Notes: generated by a model not told the origin, from the letters alone. DNA of 63,379 nucleotides from an uncultured Collinsella sp. (GCA_900762355.1 CAAFGE010000013.1:1-63379); one strand, 5' to 3'. Shown: positions 44,116 to 54,029, numbered from the stretch's first letter. Translations and numbers: made by a program.

Positions 44116-45051
44116 GTGAACATCCTGGTTTTGTTGCCCGTCAACGACCGCCATCGCGCAATTCTTGAGTCGAGCGCTCCGGGCGAGGACTTTATCTACA
44201 CGAGCGCCGACGCCGCCACGCGCGAGCAGGTCGCCGATGCCGACGTGATCTTGGGCAACATCGACCCTGACATGCTCACGGCATGCGAGCATCTCCAGCT
44301 GTTGCAATTGCAGACCGCCGGCTATGACGATTACTTGGCCGCCGGCACCGTGCCGGCCGACGCCAAACTGTCTTGCTCGGTGGGTGCCTACGGCCAGGCC
44401 GTAAGCGAGCACATGTTTGCCATGGTCCTTTCCATGATGAAACGCCTGCCCGGCTACCAGGACCTGCAGCGCGAGCATCGCTGGGAGGATTTGGGGCCGG
44501 TCACCTCGCTCAAAAACGCCAATGTGCTGGTGCTGGGCGCGGGCGATATCGGCGGCCACTTTGCCACGCTCTGCCGCAGCATGGGCGCGCACGTCCGCGG
44601 CATCAAGCGCCATCCACTCGTCTACCCCATTGTGTTTGAGGACATGGACGGCATGGACGCCCTGCCCGAGCGCCTGGCCGAGGCCGACGTCGTCGCATCC
44701 TTTATGCCGAGCACACCCGAGACCCGCGGCCTGGCGAACGCCGAGTTCTTCGCCGCGATGAAGCCGGGCGCCTTCTTTGCCAATGGCGGCCGCGGCGATC
44801 TTGTGGTCGCCGACGACTTGGTTGCCGCCCTGGAGTCGGGACATCTTGCCGGCGCCGCGGTCGACGTCACCGACCCCGAGCCGCTGCCTGAGACAAGCCC
44901 CCTGTGGGATGCGCCTAACATGCTCATCTCACCGCATATCTCGGGCTGGTTCCACCTGGCCGCCACGCTCAACAACGTCATCGACATCGCCGCGGAGAAC
45001 CTGCGTCACCTGCAGGCCGGCGAAACTTTACGTTGTTGGATCGAGCATTAA
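44116..45051 (+). CDS. D-2-hydroxyacid dehydrogenase
   Basis: 311 residues from a GTG at 44116 (GAGAGGA six bases upstream). The NAD-binding motif VLGAGDIGGHFATLCRSMG (about 136-154) and the DVTDPEPLPETSPLWDAPNMLISPHISG segment (about 250-280, given in parts) are typical of the D-isomer-specific 2-hydroxyacid dehydrogenases. Catalytic Arg, Glu and His lie in NGGRGDLV, DPEPLPE and SPHISG. The substrate is not determined; it may act on phosphoglycerate, glyoxylate or a 2-oxoacid. Single gene. Confidence 0.92.
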   Translation: MNILVLLPVNDRHRAILESSAPGEDFIYTSADAATREQVADADVILGNIDPDMLTACEHLQLLQLQTAGYDDYLAAGTVPADAKLSCSVGAYGQAVSEHMFAMVLSMMKRLPGYQDLQREHRWEDLGPVTSLKNANVLVLGAGDIGGHFATLCRSMGAHVRGIKRHPLVYPIVFEDMDGMDALPERLAEADVVASFMPSTPETRGLANAEFFAAMKPGAFFANGGRGDLVVADDLVAALESGHLAGAAVDVTDPEPLPETSPLWDAPNMLISPHISGWFHLAATLNNVIDIAAENLRHLQAGETLRCWIEH

Positions 45052-45054
45052 TTT

Positions 45055-45082
45055 GTTCCGGCGTTTTACCAAACGCCGGAAC
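45055..45082 (+). terminator. Hairpin after the 2-hydroxyacid dehydrogenase gene
   Basis: GTTCCGGCGTTT / AAACGCCGGAAC, perfect 12-bp stem with a four-base loop, four bases after the stop codon; no clear T run. Confidence 0.7.
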
Positions 45083-45285
45083 CCCTCGACGCTGCGAGCC
45101 CGCCGTTTGGCCAATCTGCCGTTCAATTTCAAAGGCGCGACCAGAAGGTCAGCGCCTTTTCATTTCACGGCACCTTGGCTCAAACGGCGGGCTCTCGCTG
45201 ACTTTTGTTCAACCTGCGGCGCTTTGCTGGCGCGGCCCTACCTGTGGACTCTCGCCGACCATTATTCGACCAGAGGGGTCAAGCG

Positions 45286-45780
45286 CTATTTAAGCGTTGT
45301 TAGATAGTTTCTTGCGTCTTCTACACTCATTGCTGCGACGGGTGCGTGTGAGCAGAGCTTGACATCGTTGGTGACCAGAAGGTCTGCCTTTGCGCGCATC
45401 GCTGCCGCGATGATCAAATCGTCTTCGTAATCGCTATGGAGCTTACGCTGCTTACTCGCCATCCATATGTCGCTCAGGTCGCAGGGCACGGGCGTAGCAA
45501 GTTGCGACAACACATCAAGACAATCCCATGCGAGTGATGTCGCCGCCGAAGCAGCATCTTGAGACAGCGAACCGTGCTCTCGCCGATACCACGCCTTGTG
45601 TTCGCTCGAAATCAAATAGAACAGATCTTTGGACGATGTCGCCGCATACAGCAAATCAACCTGAGCCGCACATGCATCACGTAGAAACTCAATCGCCGCC
45701 GAACGACCGCGTCGCTGGGGAATGAAATAATCGAGCCACACGTTGGTGTCAACCAAGATGCGCTTTGGATTCTCACTCAC
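45286..45780 (-). CDS. PIN domain protein (VapC-like toxin)
   Basis: 164 residues from a GTG at 45780. PIN-domain acidic residues are visible in LVDTNVWLDYF (about 9-19), in the YEDDLIIAAAM motif (about 118) and in LLVTND (about 132). PIN toxins are Mg-dependent ribonucleases. The start overlaps the end of the upstream antitoxin gene by eight bases (GTGAGTGA), so translation is coupled, as usual for toxin-antitoxin pairs. Confidence 0.85.
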   Translation of the reverse strand: MSENPKRILVDTNVWLDYFIPQRRGRSAAIEFLRDACAAQVDLLYAATSSKDLFYLISSEHKAWYRREHGSLSQDAASAATSLAWDCLDVLSQLATPVPCDLSDIWMASKQRKLHSDYEDDLIIAAAMRAKADLLVTNDVKLCSHAPVAAMSVEDARNYLTTLK

Positions 45781-46153
45781 AGAGCCAGCTCATCTCCTCG
45801 CCGTAGCGATCCGCGTAGGCGTTCCGTTTGAGTTCTTCATCGCCCGAAGGCTGAGCCTTAGCCAAGTCAATTTCCGATTCACGGCAAGCAGCAGCGAACA
45901 GTTGCGAACCCCGGTCGATGAGTTCGAGCTTGTGCTTGGCGACTTTCTCCCGCTCGCGCTGTTCCGCCCGGACACGACTGGGCGAAAGGAGGTCCTGGAG
46001 CGCGCCGGGGCGATCAGCCAGAGATGCCGCAAGTTGCCAGAGCGCACGCACCGCTTGGCTCGGTGTCATGCCAGCCCTGGAGAGAGCGGCGTCCCCACTC
46101 CTTTTAAGATCGGCATCGAGGCGCACGTTGATCTGAGCGGCTGTTGTGGTCAT
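45773..46153 (-). CDS. RelB/DinJ-like antitoxin
   Basis: 126 residues. The N-terminal ~50 residues form a ribbon-helix-helix domain of the RelB/DinJ type (INVRLDADLKRSGDAALSRAGMTPSQAVRALWQLA seen in order from residue 8). The C-terminal part is a long charged helix rich in Arg/Glu that would wrap the toxin. Ribosome site AAGGAGG. It precedes and overlaps the PIN toxin gene, giving a type II toxin-antitoxin module that probably represses its own promoter. Confidence 0.85.
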   Translation of the reverse strand: MTTTAAQINVRLDADLKRSGDAALSRAGMTPSQAVRALWQLAASLADRPGALQDLLSPSRVRAEQREREKVAKHKLELIDRGSQLFAAACRESEIDLAKAQPSGDEELKRNAYADRYGEEMSWLCE

Positions 46154-46247
46154 GACCCCTCCTTAATACTTCAAAACTATCATAAAACTCTATGGTAGAT
46201 ACGTAAAGCATGTATAGCATTTATAAGCATTAGCCGTACTCTGTACA

Positions 46248-46283
46248 CAAAAAGCCGCCGAGGCACACTGCACCTCGGCGGCT
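46248..46283 (-). terminator. Terminator after the M18 aminopeptidase gene
   Basis: AGCCGCCGAGG / CCTCGGCGGCT stem followed by TTTTTGTG on the minus strand; about 90 bases downstream of the stop at 46370. Confidence 0.8.
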
Positions 46284-46332
46284 ACGTATCACAGATCTAG
46301 TTCGGTTTCACCCTTTGCATTTACCCAGATAA

Positions 46333-46370
46333 AACCTGCCAAAATAAACCTGTCCCTTTTTGGTCGATTT
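46333..46370 (-). repeat. Stop-abutting GGGACAGG-loop hairpin (copy 7)
   Basis: Same family as 44061-44097 with a diverged right arm (TTGGTCGATT). On the coding strand AAAAAGGGACAGGTTTATTTTGGCAGG follows the M18 stop codon within a few bases (motif given as loop AAAGGGACAGGT). Confidence 0.55.
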
Positions 46371-47755
46371 TAGAGCTCTACGCTTTCGGCTCCATTGATG
46401 GTTAGGTCGCGCTCGTAGAAGGCCGTGAGGGCGCGGATGGCGTACATCACGTCGCGCACGCCGCCGGTCTCGTAGCTCGAGTGCATGGCAAGCTGCGGCA
46501 GGCCCACGTCCACGGCATGCATGCTCGCTTGCATATTGGACAGATTGCCGAGCGTGGAGCCGCCGGCCATATCGCTCTTGTTGGCGAAGGCCTGCGTGGG
46601 CACATCGGCGTCATCGCAGATGGCCTGGAACACCGCGCGGCTAAAGGCATCGGTGCAATAGTGCTGGTTGGCGGCTTCCTTGATGACAATACCGCCGTTG
46701 AGCACCACCTGGTTACGGGCATCGCACTTCTCGGCGTGGTTGGGATGCACGGCATGCGCGTTGTCGCAGCTCACGAGCATCGATGCGGCAAGTGCGCGAT
46801 GGTACGACTCGTCGTCAAAGCCCAGTGAGCCGTTAATGCGGCGCAGCGCATCGGCCAAGAACGTCGACATGGCGCCCTGCTTGGTCTCGGAGCCAACCTC
46901 CTCGTTATCAAAGCAGCAGAAGACCGAAACATCATGCGCGTTCTCGGCACCAAAAAATGCCTGCAGCGCGGTGTAGGCGCAGGCCAGGTCGTCGAGCTTG
47001 GGCGTCGAGATAAACTCGTCGGCCCAGCCCCAAATGCGCGCATCCTGACGATTGACCAGGAACAGATCGCGGCCCAAAATCTGCTCGGGCTCAACATCCA
47101 GCTCGTCGGCGATCAGGGCATCGAAGTCACCCTGCTTAAGGTCGCCAGCGCTGATAAGCGGGCACAGGTCGACGGCTCGATTGGGCGCAAAGCCCTCGTT
47201 AACGCCGCGGTTCATATGGATGGCAAGGCTCGGAATGATAGCGACCTCGCGCTCGGTGGCAAGCAGGCGGCTCTCGATACGGTCGCCCTCGCGCACCAGC
47301 ACGCGGCCCGCGAGTGCCAGCGGACGGTCGAACCAGGTGTAGTCGATCATGCCGCCGTAGGCCTCGGTGTTCAGGCGCAGCGTCTCGCCCGCGCCGTCGA
47401 GCTCGGGTACGGCCTTGACCTTAAACGTCGGCGAATCGCTGTGCGACGCCGTAAGTTGAAAATGATAGTCACCGGCAACGCCGTCCTCGCCCCACGTCGC
47501 GGCCAGGTCCTCGCCCACCTTAAAGGCAACAACGCTCGAGGTGTTGCGCTGCGTGTAATAACGCCCGCCCGGCTCGATGTCCCATGCCGCGTTCTCGGGC
47601 AGGTAGGTAAAGCCCGCCTCGTCGAGCTCGGCCATAATGGTCGCCGCCGTATGGAACATGCTGGGGCATGCCTCGATAAAGTCGATAAGGTCGTTGGCAG
47701 CCTCGATATCGTCGGCAGTCACGTGCACGCGCTCGGGCGTTTCCTGATCCGTCAT
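46370..47755 (-). CDS. M18 family aminopeptidase
   Basis: 461 residues from the ATG at 47755 (AAAGGGGAG upstream). M18 metal and catalytic motifs are visible: TASHSDSPTFKVK (about 100-112), CCFDNEEVGSET (about 262-273) and the MHSSYETGGVRD region (about 430). M18 enzymes are dodecameric zinc aminopeptidases with preference for acidic or neutral N-terminal residues (DAP/ApeB-like). The length is normal for the family. It is a single-gene unit divergent from the surface-protein locus. Confidence 0.93.
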   Translation of the reverse strand: MTDQETPERVHVTADDIEAANDLIDFIEACPSMFHTAATIMAELDEAGFTYLPENAAWDIEPGGRYYTQRNTSSVVAFKVGEDLAATWGEDGVAGDYHFQLTASHSDSPTFKVKAVPELDGAGETLRLNTEAYGGMIDYTWFDRPLALAGRVLVREGDRIESRLLATEREVAIIPSLAIHMNRGVNEGFAPNRAVDLCPLISAGDLKQGDFDALIADELDVEPEQILGRDLFLVNRQDARIWGWADEFISTPKLDDLACAYTALQAFFGAENAHDVSVFCCFDNEEVGSETKQGAMSTFLADALRRINGSLGFDDESYHRALAASMLVSCDNAHAVHPNHAEKCDARNQVVLNGGIVIKEAANQHYCTDAFSRAVFQAICDDADVPTQAFANKSDMAGGSTLGNLSNMQASMHAVDVGLPQLAMHSSYETGGVRDVMYAIRALTAFYERDLTINGAESVEL

Positions 47756-48079
47756 GCTCTCCCCTTTCGCTGGGTTGATGGTCCCCTCCAGCATACCCCC
47801 AACTGACCGGCCTGTCCGACAAATCGAATGCCGAACAAAGCCAGACGCTCCAAACAGAAAAGTCGACGCTCCTGCGTGATAAGCAAACGACAATTGAATT
47901 GACAAGTTAACCAGTGGTAATTTCTGGTATTGTTGTTAACTGCCTTTAACTTTTTGCGACAAGCAATATAAGTTATATGGCACTTGCCCATCATGTGCGA
48001 CGCACATGACCACTGTCCATCCGGGTGCAAAAGGAAAGGAGAGCAGCACCCAACGACCGATTGATAGAAAAGAGGTTCT
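47756..48079 (+). promoter_or_regulatory. Upstream region of the flavin redox locus
   Basis: 324 gene-free bases containing a perfect palindrome TCATGTGC-GAC-GCACATGA (47991-48009), repeated GTTAAC/TTAAC words around 47905-47950, and a GGGTGC/GCACCC hairpin (about 48023-48048) next to a purine-rich stretch. A -10-like TATAAG occurs near 47969 but no good -35 box is clear. The palindrome is a candidate operator. Confidence 0.5.
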
Positions 48080-51000
48080 ATGCACAACGATAACGCTGTG
48101 CTGCGCAAGCTCAACACCGTGGGCAGCAATGCCTGCCGAGGCGCACTCATCGCCGCGATGACCGTCTCGATGATGCCTACCAGCGCTTTTGCCGCAGCAA
48201 CAACAACGGAGACCGGCTCCGAAGCTACCAACAACGCGCCGATCTCCGCCACCAGTGAGGAAACGAAGTCCCTCAGCTCCGAGTATAGCCTGAGTGCCGT
48301 CTCTGACGACGCCAGGTCCTCCTCAACCAGCTACGATTTGACCAAAATCGCAGATGGCACGTATGAGGGCACGGCCACGGCCAACTCGAATGACCCCGCT
48401 GCAGGCGGAAACGAGTGGGACGTCGACAGCTACGAGGTCAAGGTAACCGTACAGGTCGCCTCGCACAAGATCGCCTCCGTTAAGGTCTCCGATGAGACTT
48501 ACGATGCGCTGACTGGCGAGAGCTGGGACTATCTCGACAAAGCCGAAAACGGCAATGCCCGCAAGCATGTCACTGGTATGGCGGACAAGATCGTCGAGGC
48601 GAACGGAACAAGCGTTGATGCCGTCTCCACTGCCACCGTCTCGTCCAACGCCATCAAGGCTGCCGTCGATAATGCCCTGCAGGCTGCCTATGACGAGCAG
48701 AATCCGTCGACCCCTGCGACCGACGAGTACACCTACGGCTACGCTGGCCTGACGTGGGCCGAGTATTGGGCGGGTGAAAACGTGCAGGCGGCAGGGTCCT
48801 CCGCTTCGTCGAGCGAGCTCGATTCCCGCAACGAGGCCGACAAGGGCGCTTTTGACGTGGTGACTCGCGCAACCTTTAACCACGGCCTGCATCGCGGCAG
48901 CTATCAGTGCACCGACGTGATCGAAACTGCCGAGGGCGTAAAAATTTACCCTTCGTATTATCCTGACAGCAAGTCCTTTGTTGATGTCGATGGCAACCAC
49001 TTTTCTATTGACAGCAAGGCTAAGACCGTGACGGCGGCCGACGGCACGGTGTACACCATGACGGGTCACAAGGTCACGGGACTCAAGTACGTTCCCGTCA
49101 AAATCAAGACCAGCGATCTGGAAGCTTTTAAGGCGAGCCACAGCTTTGTCGCCAATGGCGAGACACTCGCCGGCGGCTACGGCGAAGAGAACCTCCAGGC
49201 TTACTCCGGCCTGGTTGCGGCCGTCAACGCCGACACCAACGGCCTTAAGACCGTGACCAACAACAACGGAACCTTCAGCTTCTCGGCCGCCGCCACCGGC
49301 ACCGACTCAGGCATCGAGGGCAAGGAGCTCAAGACCGCCACGGGTATTAAACCCACGGTCAAGGACGCGAGCGGCTCCTATGGTGAGTTCCTGCGCGTAG
49401 ACCTCAACGGCACCTATGGCGACCTGGGTGCCAACATGCAAAGCGTCACCTGGACCTATTACGGCGACGACGCGACCTACACCAACGCCCTTGCCACCTA
49501 TGGCACCAAGTTCGCGGCCGACAACTGGATGCACAAGTCCATGGGCATTCAGCTGGGCCTCACTAAATCCGAGCGCTGCCAGCTGCCCGAGGGCACCAAC
49601 GGCACCGGCTACTGGAAGCTTACCGTCCACGCCTTGGGCTACAACGATTACACCTACACCTTCCAGGCGACCGATGACAACATCGTGGGTGCCAAGGAGC
49701 CGGTGACCGACGCCACCAAGGCCCAGCTACAGAAGCTCTACGACAAGGCGACGTCCCTCGATAAGTCCAAGTACACCAAGGACTCCTGGACCGCCTCGTC
49801 CATCGAGACCGAAACTGCCGAGACCAAGGAGCTGCTCGCCAAGAAAAACCTGGGCGAAGCCGAGGCCGCCGAGCAGATCACCCACCTGCAGGGCGCGCTC
49901 GACGCGCTCGTGAGCCTGTATCCCCAGGCCGGCGACTACGTGCTCATGAACATCCCCTACGCCGATTTCTATGCCGCCGAGAACAACAACGCCGGCACCG
50001 ACATCGTGACCTCGGCTACGCTGCAGAAGACGCGCTCCAGCTTGGCGAGCGGCTCCTACCACGTCAATTCCGACGGTACGGATATCTCGGGCGCCACGTT
50101 TGCCGTCAAGGTAGGCGAAGGCGACATCGATTGGTCCAAGTTCACCCGCGTGACCGACGACAGCTCCGTTACGATCACCACCTCGATCAAGGGCAAAGAG
50201 TCCACGACGACCTACACGGGCAAGGACGCCCTGTTTGAGTCTGCGAACTACTCTTACTACGTGCTGCCCGCCGGCGAGGTTCCGACCAATTACAAGGAGC
50301 TCACCGCCGATTCCAAGGGCAACCTGAGCTTTGGCGCTGTCGAGGGCAAGGAAACCACCGAACTTGCAAACGTCACCGCCGACTTTAAGACCTCCAGCAA
50401 GTACGGCGACTACGAGATCGACTTTAAGAACCTGCGCGAGCAGATGGTCGACGCCGACGGCAACCAGGCGACCGTATACGGTGCCGTGGTCAATGCCGCC
50501 GATGCGGACGGCACCATCGAGGGCTATGGCATGCGCGCTGTCGAGAACATCTGGAAGGGCAAGGAGATTGCCTGGAGCTGCGGTCTGGTCAACGAGTCTC
50601 ACGGCAGCCCGCTGAGCTCGCAGTACTACAAGTCCATGATGGGCAAGACCATCAAGAGTGTGACGTTCTACACCTCTACGGGCACCTACACCGTTGCCAT
50701 GGACCAGTACGTCCCCGTCAAGGATGCCGACGCCGCCATCAAGGCCAAGGATGCCTCGCTTGACGGCGCCAACGCCACCGTCATGGCCGACGTCACCCTG
50801 CCCGAGGGCTTCGACGCCGCCTATCAGATTGATGGCAAGGATGTCGAGCCGCTTACCACCAACGCGCGCAGCTCCGTGTCCGTCACGTTTGACGCCTCGG
50901 CTCTTAAGCCCGGCAGCCACACGCTAACCGCCGTTGACAAGAAGGGCATGTTTGCCGAGATTAGCACGAGCTTTACGGCAACCAGCTCCAAGCTCGTCGC

Positions 51001-51892
51001 CAGCTTTGACGCCGCAAACCTTAAGCTCATCGCCGCCAACGATGCCACGGACGAGGATCTTGCCAACTACCTTGCGAACATCTCCAAGGTCACTGTCAAC
51101 GGCACCGACTACAGTGCGCAGGGCCGCGGTGCGGTAAAGATCTTCAACGCCGACGGCTCGCTTAACCTGGCGGCCGCCAACCAGGACAAATCGCTGGTGT
51201 TCAATGCCAACGGCAACTACCAGATTGAGGTCAAGGCCACCGGCTACACCACCAACCTGGGCTTCACCTACACCAAGTCGGCCGACAAGACGGCGCTCAA
51301 CGCCGCGATTGAAGCCGCTGCCAAGCTGAGCAACGACCAGGGCACCTACACCGCCGCATCTTGGACTGTGTTCCAGGACGCGCTGAGCGCTGCCCAGGGC
51401 GTTAACGAAAGCCCCGCAGCTACCGACGACGAGGTCGCCAACGCCCTCTCGACGCTCCAGAACGCTCAGGCCGCGCTCGCCAAGGCCGCAACGACCGACC
51501 AGAAGACCGACCTTAAGGTCGAGATTGGCCGTGCCGATGCGCTGAACGAGTCCGACTACACCGCCGACTCCTGGAAGGCATACCGGTCCGCGCTGGCAGC
51601 AGCCCAATCCGTGCTTTCGAAGGACGACGCCTCTGCCGCCGACGTCGAGACGGCGACGGCTGCGCTCAAGACCGCCCGCGAGGCGCTCGCCAAGCCCGGC
51701 CAGAGCCCCAAGGACAACTCCACGAGCACCACGACGACCACAACAACCTCGTCCTCGAGTAAGCAGAACGCCGCGAAGGGCGATCTGCCCACCACCGGCG
51801 ACAACCAGCTCGTTGCCGGCGGCATCGTAGCAGCCCTGGGTGCGGCCATCATTGCCGCCGGGGCCGCGCTCCGTCGTCGTTTTAACCACTAG
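48080..51892 (+). CDS. Sortase-anchored surface protein with FMN-binding and Tp47-like domains
   Basis: 1270 residues. A signal peptide ends near AFA (residue 38). An FMN-binding domain (about 88-205) ends in a VDAVSTATVSS motif (residues 179-189), close to the ApbE flavinylation motif [S/T]GAT with Gly replaced by Thr184. Two regions resembling penicillin-binding Tp47 domains follow (about 215-540 and from YVLMNIPYADFY at about 630 to 1075), then FIVAR-type helical repeats (about 1075-1210). The C-terminus has LPTTG (1236-1240), a hydrophobic helix and Arg-rich tail, so it is attached to the wall by sortase. The ApbE gene lies downstream in the same cluster. Confidence 0.88.
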   Translation: MHNDNAVLRKLNTVGSNACRGALIAAMTVSMMPTSAFAAATTTETGSEATNNAPISATSEETKSLSSEYSLSAVSDDARSSSTSYDLTKIADGTYEGTATANSNDPAAGGNEWDVDSYEVKVTVQVASHKIASVKVSDETYDALTGESWDYLDKAENGNARKHVTGMADKIVEANGTSVDAVSTATVSSNAIKAAVDNALQAAYDEQNPSTPATDEYTYGYAGLTWAEYWAGENVQAAGSSASSSELDSRNEADKGAFDVVTRATFNHGLHRGSYQCTDVIETAEGVKIYPSYYPDSKSFVDVDGNHFSIDSKAKTVTAADGTVYTMTGHKVTGLKYVPVKIKTSDLEAFKASHSFVANGETLAGGYGEENLQAYSGLVAAVNADTNGLKTVTNNNGTFSFSAAATGTDSGIEGKELKTATGIKPTVKDASGSYGEFLRVDLNGTYGDLGANMQSVTWTYYGDDATYTNALATYGTKFAADNWMHKSMGIQLGLTKSERCQLPEGTNGTGYWKLTVHALGYNDYTYTFQATDDNIVGAKEPVTDATKAQLQKLYDKATSLDKSKYTKDSWTASSIETETAETKELLAKKNLGEAEAAEQITHLQGALDALVSLYPQAGDYVLMNIPYADFYAAENNNAGTDIVTSATLQKTRSSLASGSYHVNSDGTDISGATFAVKVGEGDIDWSKFTRVTDDSSVTITTSIKGKESTTTYTGKDALFESANYSYYVLPAGEVPTNYKELTADSKGNLSFGAVEGKETTELANVTADFKTSSKYGDYEIDFKNLREQMVDADGNQATVYGAVVNAADADGTIEGYGMRAVENIWKGKEIAWSCGLVNESHGSPLSSQYYKSMMGKTIKSVTFYTSTGTYTVAMDQYVPVKDADAAIKAKDASLDGANATVMADVTLPEGFDAAYQIDGKDVEPLTTNARSSVSVTFDASALKPGSHTLTAVDKKGMFAEISTSFTATSSKLVASFDAANLKLIAANDATDEDLANYLANISKVTVNGTDYSAQGRGAVKIFNADGSLNLAAANQDKSLVFNANGNYQIEVKATGYTTNLGFTYTKSADKTALNAAIEAAAKLSNDQGTYTAASWTVFQDALSAAQGVNESPAATDDEVANALSTLQNAQAALAKAATTDQKTDLKVEIGRADALNESDYTADSWKAYRSALAAAQSVLSKDDASAADVETATAALKTAREALAKPGQSPKDNSTSTTTTTTTSSSSKQNAAKGDLPTTGDNQLVAGGIVAALGAAIIAAGAALRRRFNH

Positions 51893-52050
51893 TCGTTCGC
51901 CTTTTCGGTGACTTGGCACCGCATAGGCAACGTCGCCCGCGGCGGACGCGCATCCGCCGCGGGCTTTTACCGTCTCGTCACGAGAGCTGCGCACGAGCCC
52001 CAGGTACCGCCCGGGTCACGCACGCAGCATCCAACAAGGAGTTCTTTTTG

Positions 52051-53559
52051 ATGGAACATAACGACCATACGACCCCCGCCCGCCTCGCAGGCCTAGGACG
52101 CAAGCTGGCAGGAGCCGGTTTTTTGGTCCCCTCAATCGCGCTGGGCGCCACCGTCGCGCTGAGCGTATCGCAATATGTGCCGGCAACCTATGCCGCCAAG
52201 ACCACGCCGGTCTCCCAGGCCGGTGCAGCCGAACTTAAGCAGGTCGATACCTCACAGGTCGAAAAACAGTCGGGGGAGCCCGCGAGCGGGGTTTCGCTCA
52301 ACGCCTCCGACTACGGCATCGATGCCGCCAACCTCAAAGACGGCGTCTACACCGGTTCGGGCACCGGTTTTAGCGGTACCATCACCGTGCAGGTTACCGT
52401 TGCGGGCGGCAAAATCACCGCTATCCAAATCGTCTCGTCGGGCGACGATGCCGCCTACCTCAACCGGGCGCAGGCCGTGATTCCATCCGTCATCGCGGCA
52501 CAATCCACCTCCGTCGATACTGTCTCGGGTGCCACGTACTCCTCCAAGGGCATCCTCATGGCCATCCACAACGCGCTTGTCCAGGCGACGGGCGGGCTGG
52601 CACAGGCCGTCGCGCCTGCGGCAAGCGGCGGTGCCTCGAGCTCAAAGCCGCACACCACCATTGATACCGTCACGCCCACCAACGGTTACGCCGATGGCGT
52701 CTACCTGGGCGAGGGCGAGGGCTATGAGGGCCCCATGACGGTGCGCGTCACCGTCTTTGGCGGCAAGGTCACTTCCATCGAGCTGGTAAGCAGCATGGAT
52801 GACGAGCCCTACTTTGGTCGCGCGTGGGCAACCGTTCCCGGTCGCATCATTGCGGCGCAGACCACTTCGGTCGATGCGGTGAGCGGCGCCACCTATTCGA
52901 GCGAGGGCATTCGCGACGCCGTCAACAATGCGCTCAAAAAGGCAGCCGAAGCCGCCGGCATCACCCCGGATCCAAAACCCGAGCCAACACCTGAGCCCAA
53001 TCCGACGCCCGACCCCGACCCGGCGCCCGACCCCGACACCTCGACTGCATACGAAGACGGCGATTACACTGCCTATGCCCTATGCAAAAACGAAAAGGAC
53101 GAGGATGCGTTTACGCCGTACTATGTGGCACTCACCGTCCATATCGAAAACGGTACCCCGACTGACATAACCGATGTCTACGGGTCCTCGGCCGGCGAGC
53201 CCGATGATCCCACGCTCGACCCCTTCGACGAGGCCAATGAAACGTACCTGGACTATGCCGCCTATGGCCGCACGCTGCGCGGAACGCTCTATACGGGCGT
53301 GATTTCCCAGCTCATCGAAGGCAAAAAGCAGCCGTCTCAAGTCGATGTGGTCTCGCGGTCCACATATTCGTCCCGTGCTATCGCCAAGGCGTATGCCCGC
53401 GCGCTCGAGAAGGCTCACGCGGCATACGAAAAAGCCCACGGCACCGGCGAAGATAACGGCAGCGACAGCGACGGCGCGGCAAGCGACAGCTACGACACCG
53501 GCGACACAACATCAAACGGCGGCAACCCCGCATCCGCCGAGGTGAGCGCCCATGCCTAA
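52051..53559 (+). CDS. Extracytoplasmic protein with three FMN-binding domains
   Basis: 502 residues from the ATG at 52051 (AAGGAG eight to nine bases upstream). One N-terminal hydrophobic segment (about 22-48) serves as signal or anchor. FMN-binding domains occupy about 95-180, 213-300 and 335-455. The first two end in perfect flavinylation motifs VDTVSGATYSS (Thr162) and VDAVSGATYSS (Thr281); the third has VDVVSRSTYSS (Thr438), a diverged site. A Pro/Glu/Asp-rich linker (about 305-330) separates domains 2 and 3. The C-terminus is a Gly/Ser/Asp-rich tail. It would carry at least two covalent FMN and shuttle electrons outside the membrane. It overlaps the next gene by eight bases. Confidence 0.92.
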   Translation: MEHNDHTTPARLAGLGRKLAGAGFLVPSIALGATVALSVSQYVPATYAAKTTPVSQAGAAELKQVDTSQVEKQSGEPASGVSLNASDYGIDAANLKDGVYTGSGTGFSGTITVQVTVAGGKITAIQIVSSGDDAAYLNRAQAVIPSVIAAQSTSVDTVSGATYSSKGILMAIHNALVQATGGLAQAVAPAASGGASSSKPHTTIDTVTPTNGYADGVYLGEGEGYEGPMTVRVTVFGGKVTSIELVSSMDDEPYFGRAWATVPGRIIAAQTTSVDAVSGATYSSEGIRDAVNNALKKAAEAAGITPDPKPEPTPEPNPTPDPDPAPDPDTSTAYEDGDYTAYALCKNEKDEDAFTPYYVALTVHIENGTPTDITDVYGSSAGEPDDPTLDPFDEANETYLDYAAYGRTLRGTLYTGVISQLIEGKKQPSQVDVVSRSTYSSRAIAKAYARALEKAHAAYEKAHGTGEDNGSDSDGAASDSYDTGDTTSNGGNPASAEVSAHA

Positions 53560-54028
53560 TCCCTTTATCGTCGCCGGACACGCCATCGCGCGCAACCATA
53601 TCTTTATCATCAAAGCCCTCAACGTCTGCATTGTCGCAGGTGTCGTGCTGGGCTTTAATACCTGGGCCGTACAGGTCGCCCAAGCCGATGCCGCCGCCAA
53701 GCAGCAAGCTCAGACCGCCGCACGCAGCGGCGGGCGCGGTCCCTATGCCACCGATGGCACATTTACCGGTTCGGCCCAGGGCTATGGCGGCACCGTGACC
53801 ACGCAGGTCACCATCGACAACGGCTATATAGCATCCGTCGAGGTCATCGACCACGCCGATGAGACGCCCGCGTACTTCTCGCAGGCAGAACGCCTTTGCG
53901 ACGACATCGTCGACGCCCAGACCACGTCCGTCGACACCGTCTCGGGTGCCACGTTCTCATCTGCCGGTATCCTCAACGGCGCTACGCAGGCGCTCGAGGC
54001 GTCGAATTCCGGCGAAGGGAGCGAGTAG
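53552..54028 (+). CDS. Membrane-anchored single FMN-binding domain protein
   Basis: 158 residues. An N-terminal membrane helix (about 15-40) is followed by a short linker and one FMN-binding domain with the ApbE target motif VDTVSGATFSS (Thr134). This is the PplA/RnfG-like layout. The start overlaps the preceding stop (ATGCCTAA), and the NapH-like gene follows after one base. It is probably the first flavin acceptor after the membrane Fe-S protein. Confidence 0.92.
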   Translation: MPNPFIVAGHAIARNHIFIIKALNVCIVAGVVLGFNTWAVQVAQADAAAKQQAQTAARSGGRGPYATDGTFTGSAQGYGGTVTTQVTIDNGYIASVEVIDHADETPAYFSQAERLCDDIVDAQTTSVDTVSGATFSSAGILNGATQALEASNSGEGSE

Positions 54029-54029
54029 C

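Noticed and set aside
45083..45285. A possible small gene between the 2-hydroxyacid dehydrogenase and PIN genes
   Set aside because: Short frames exist but none has a ribosome site or recognisable composition; only weak hairpins are visible.
47905..47947. TTGACA near 47899 as the -35 box of the surface-protein promoter
   Set aside because: The nearest -10-like hexamer is about 23 bases away, too far for a sigma-70 promoter, so no promoter is called there.
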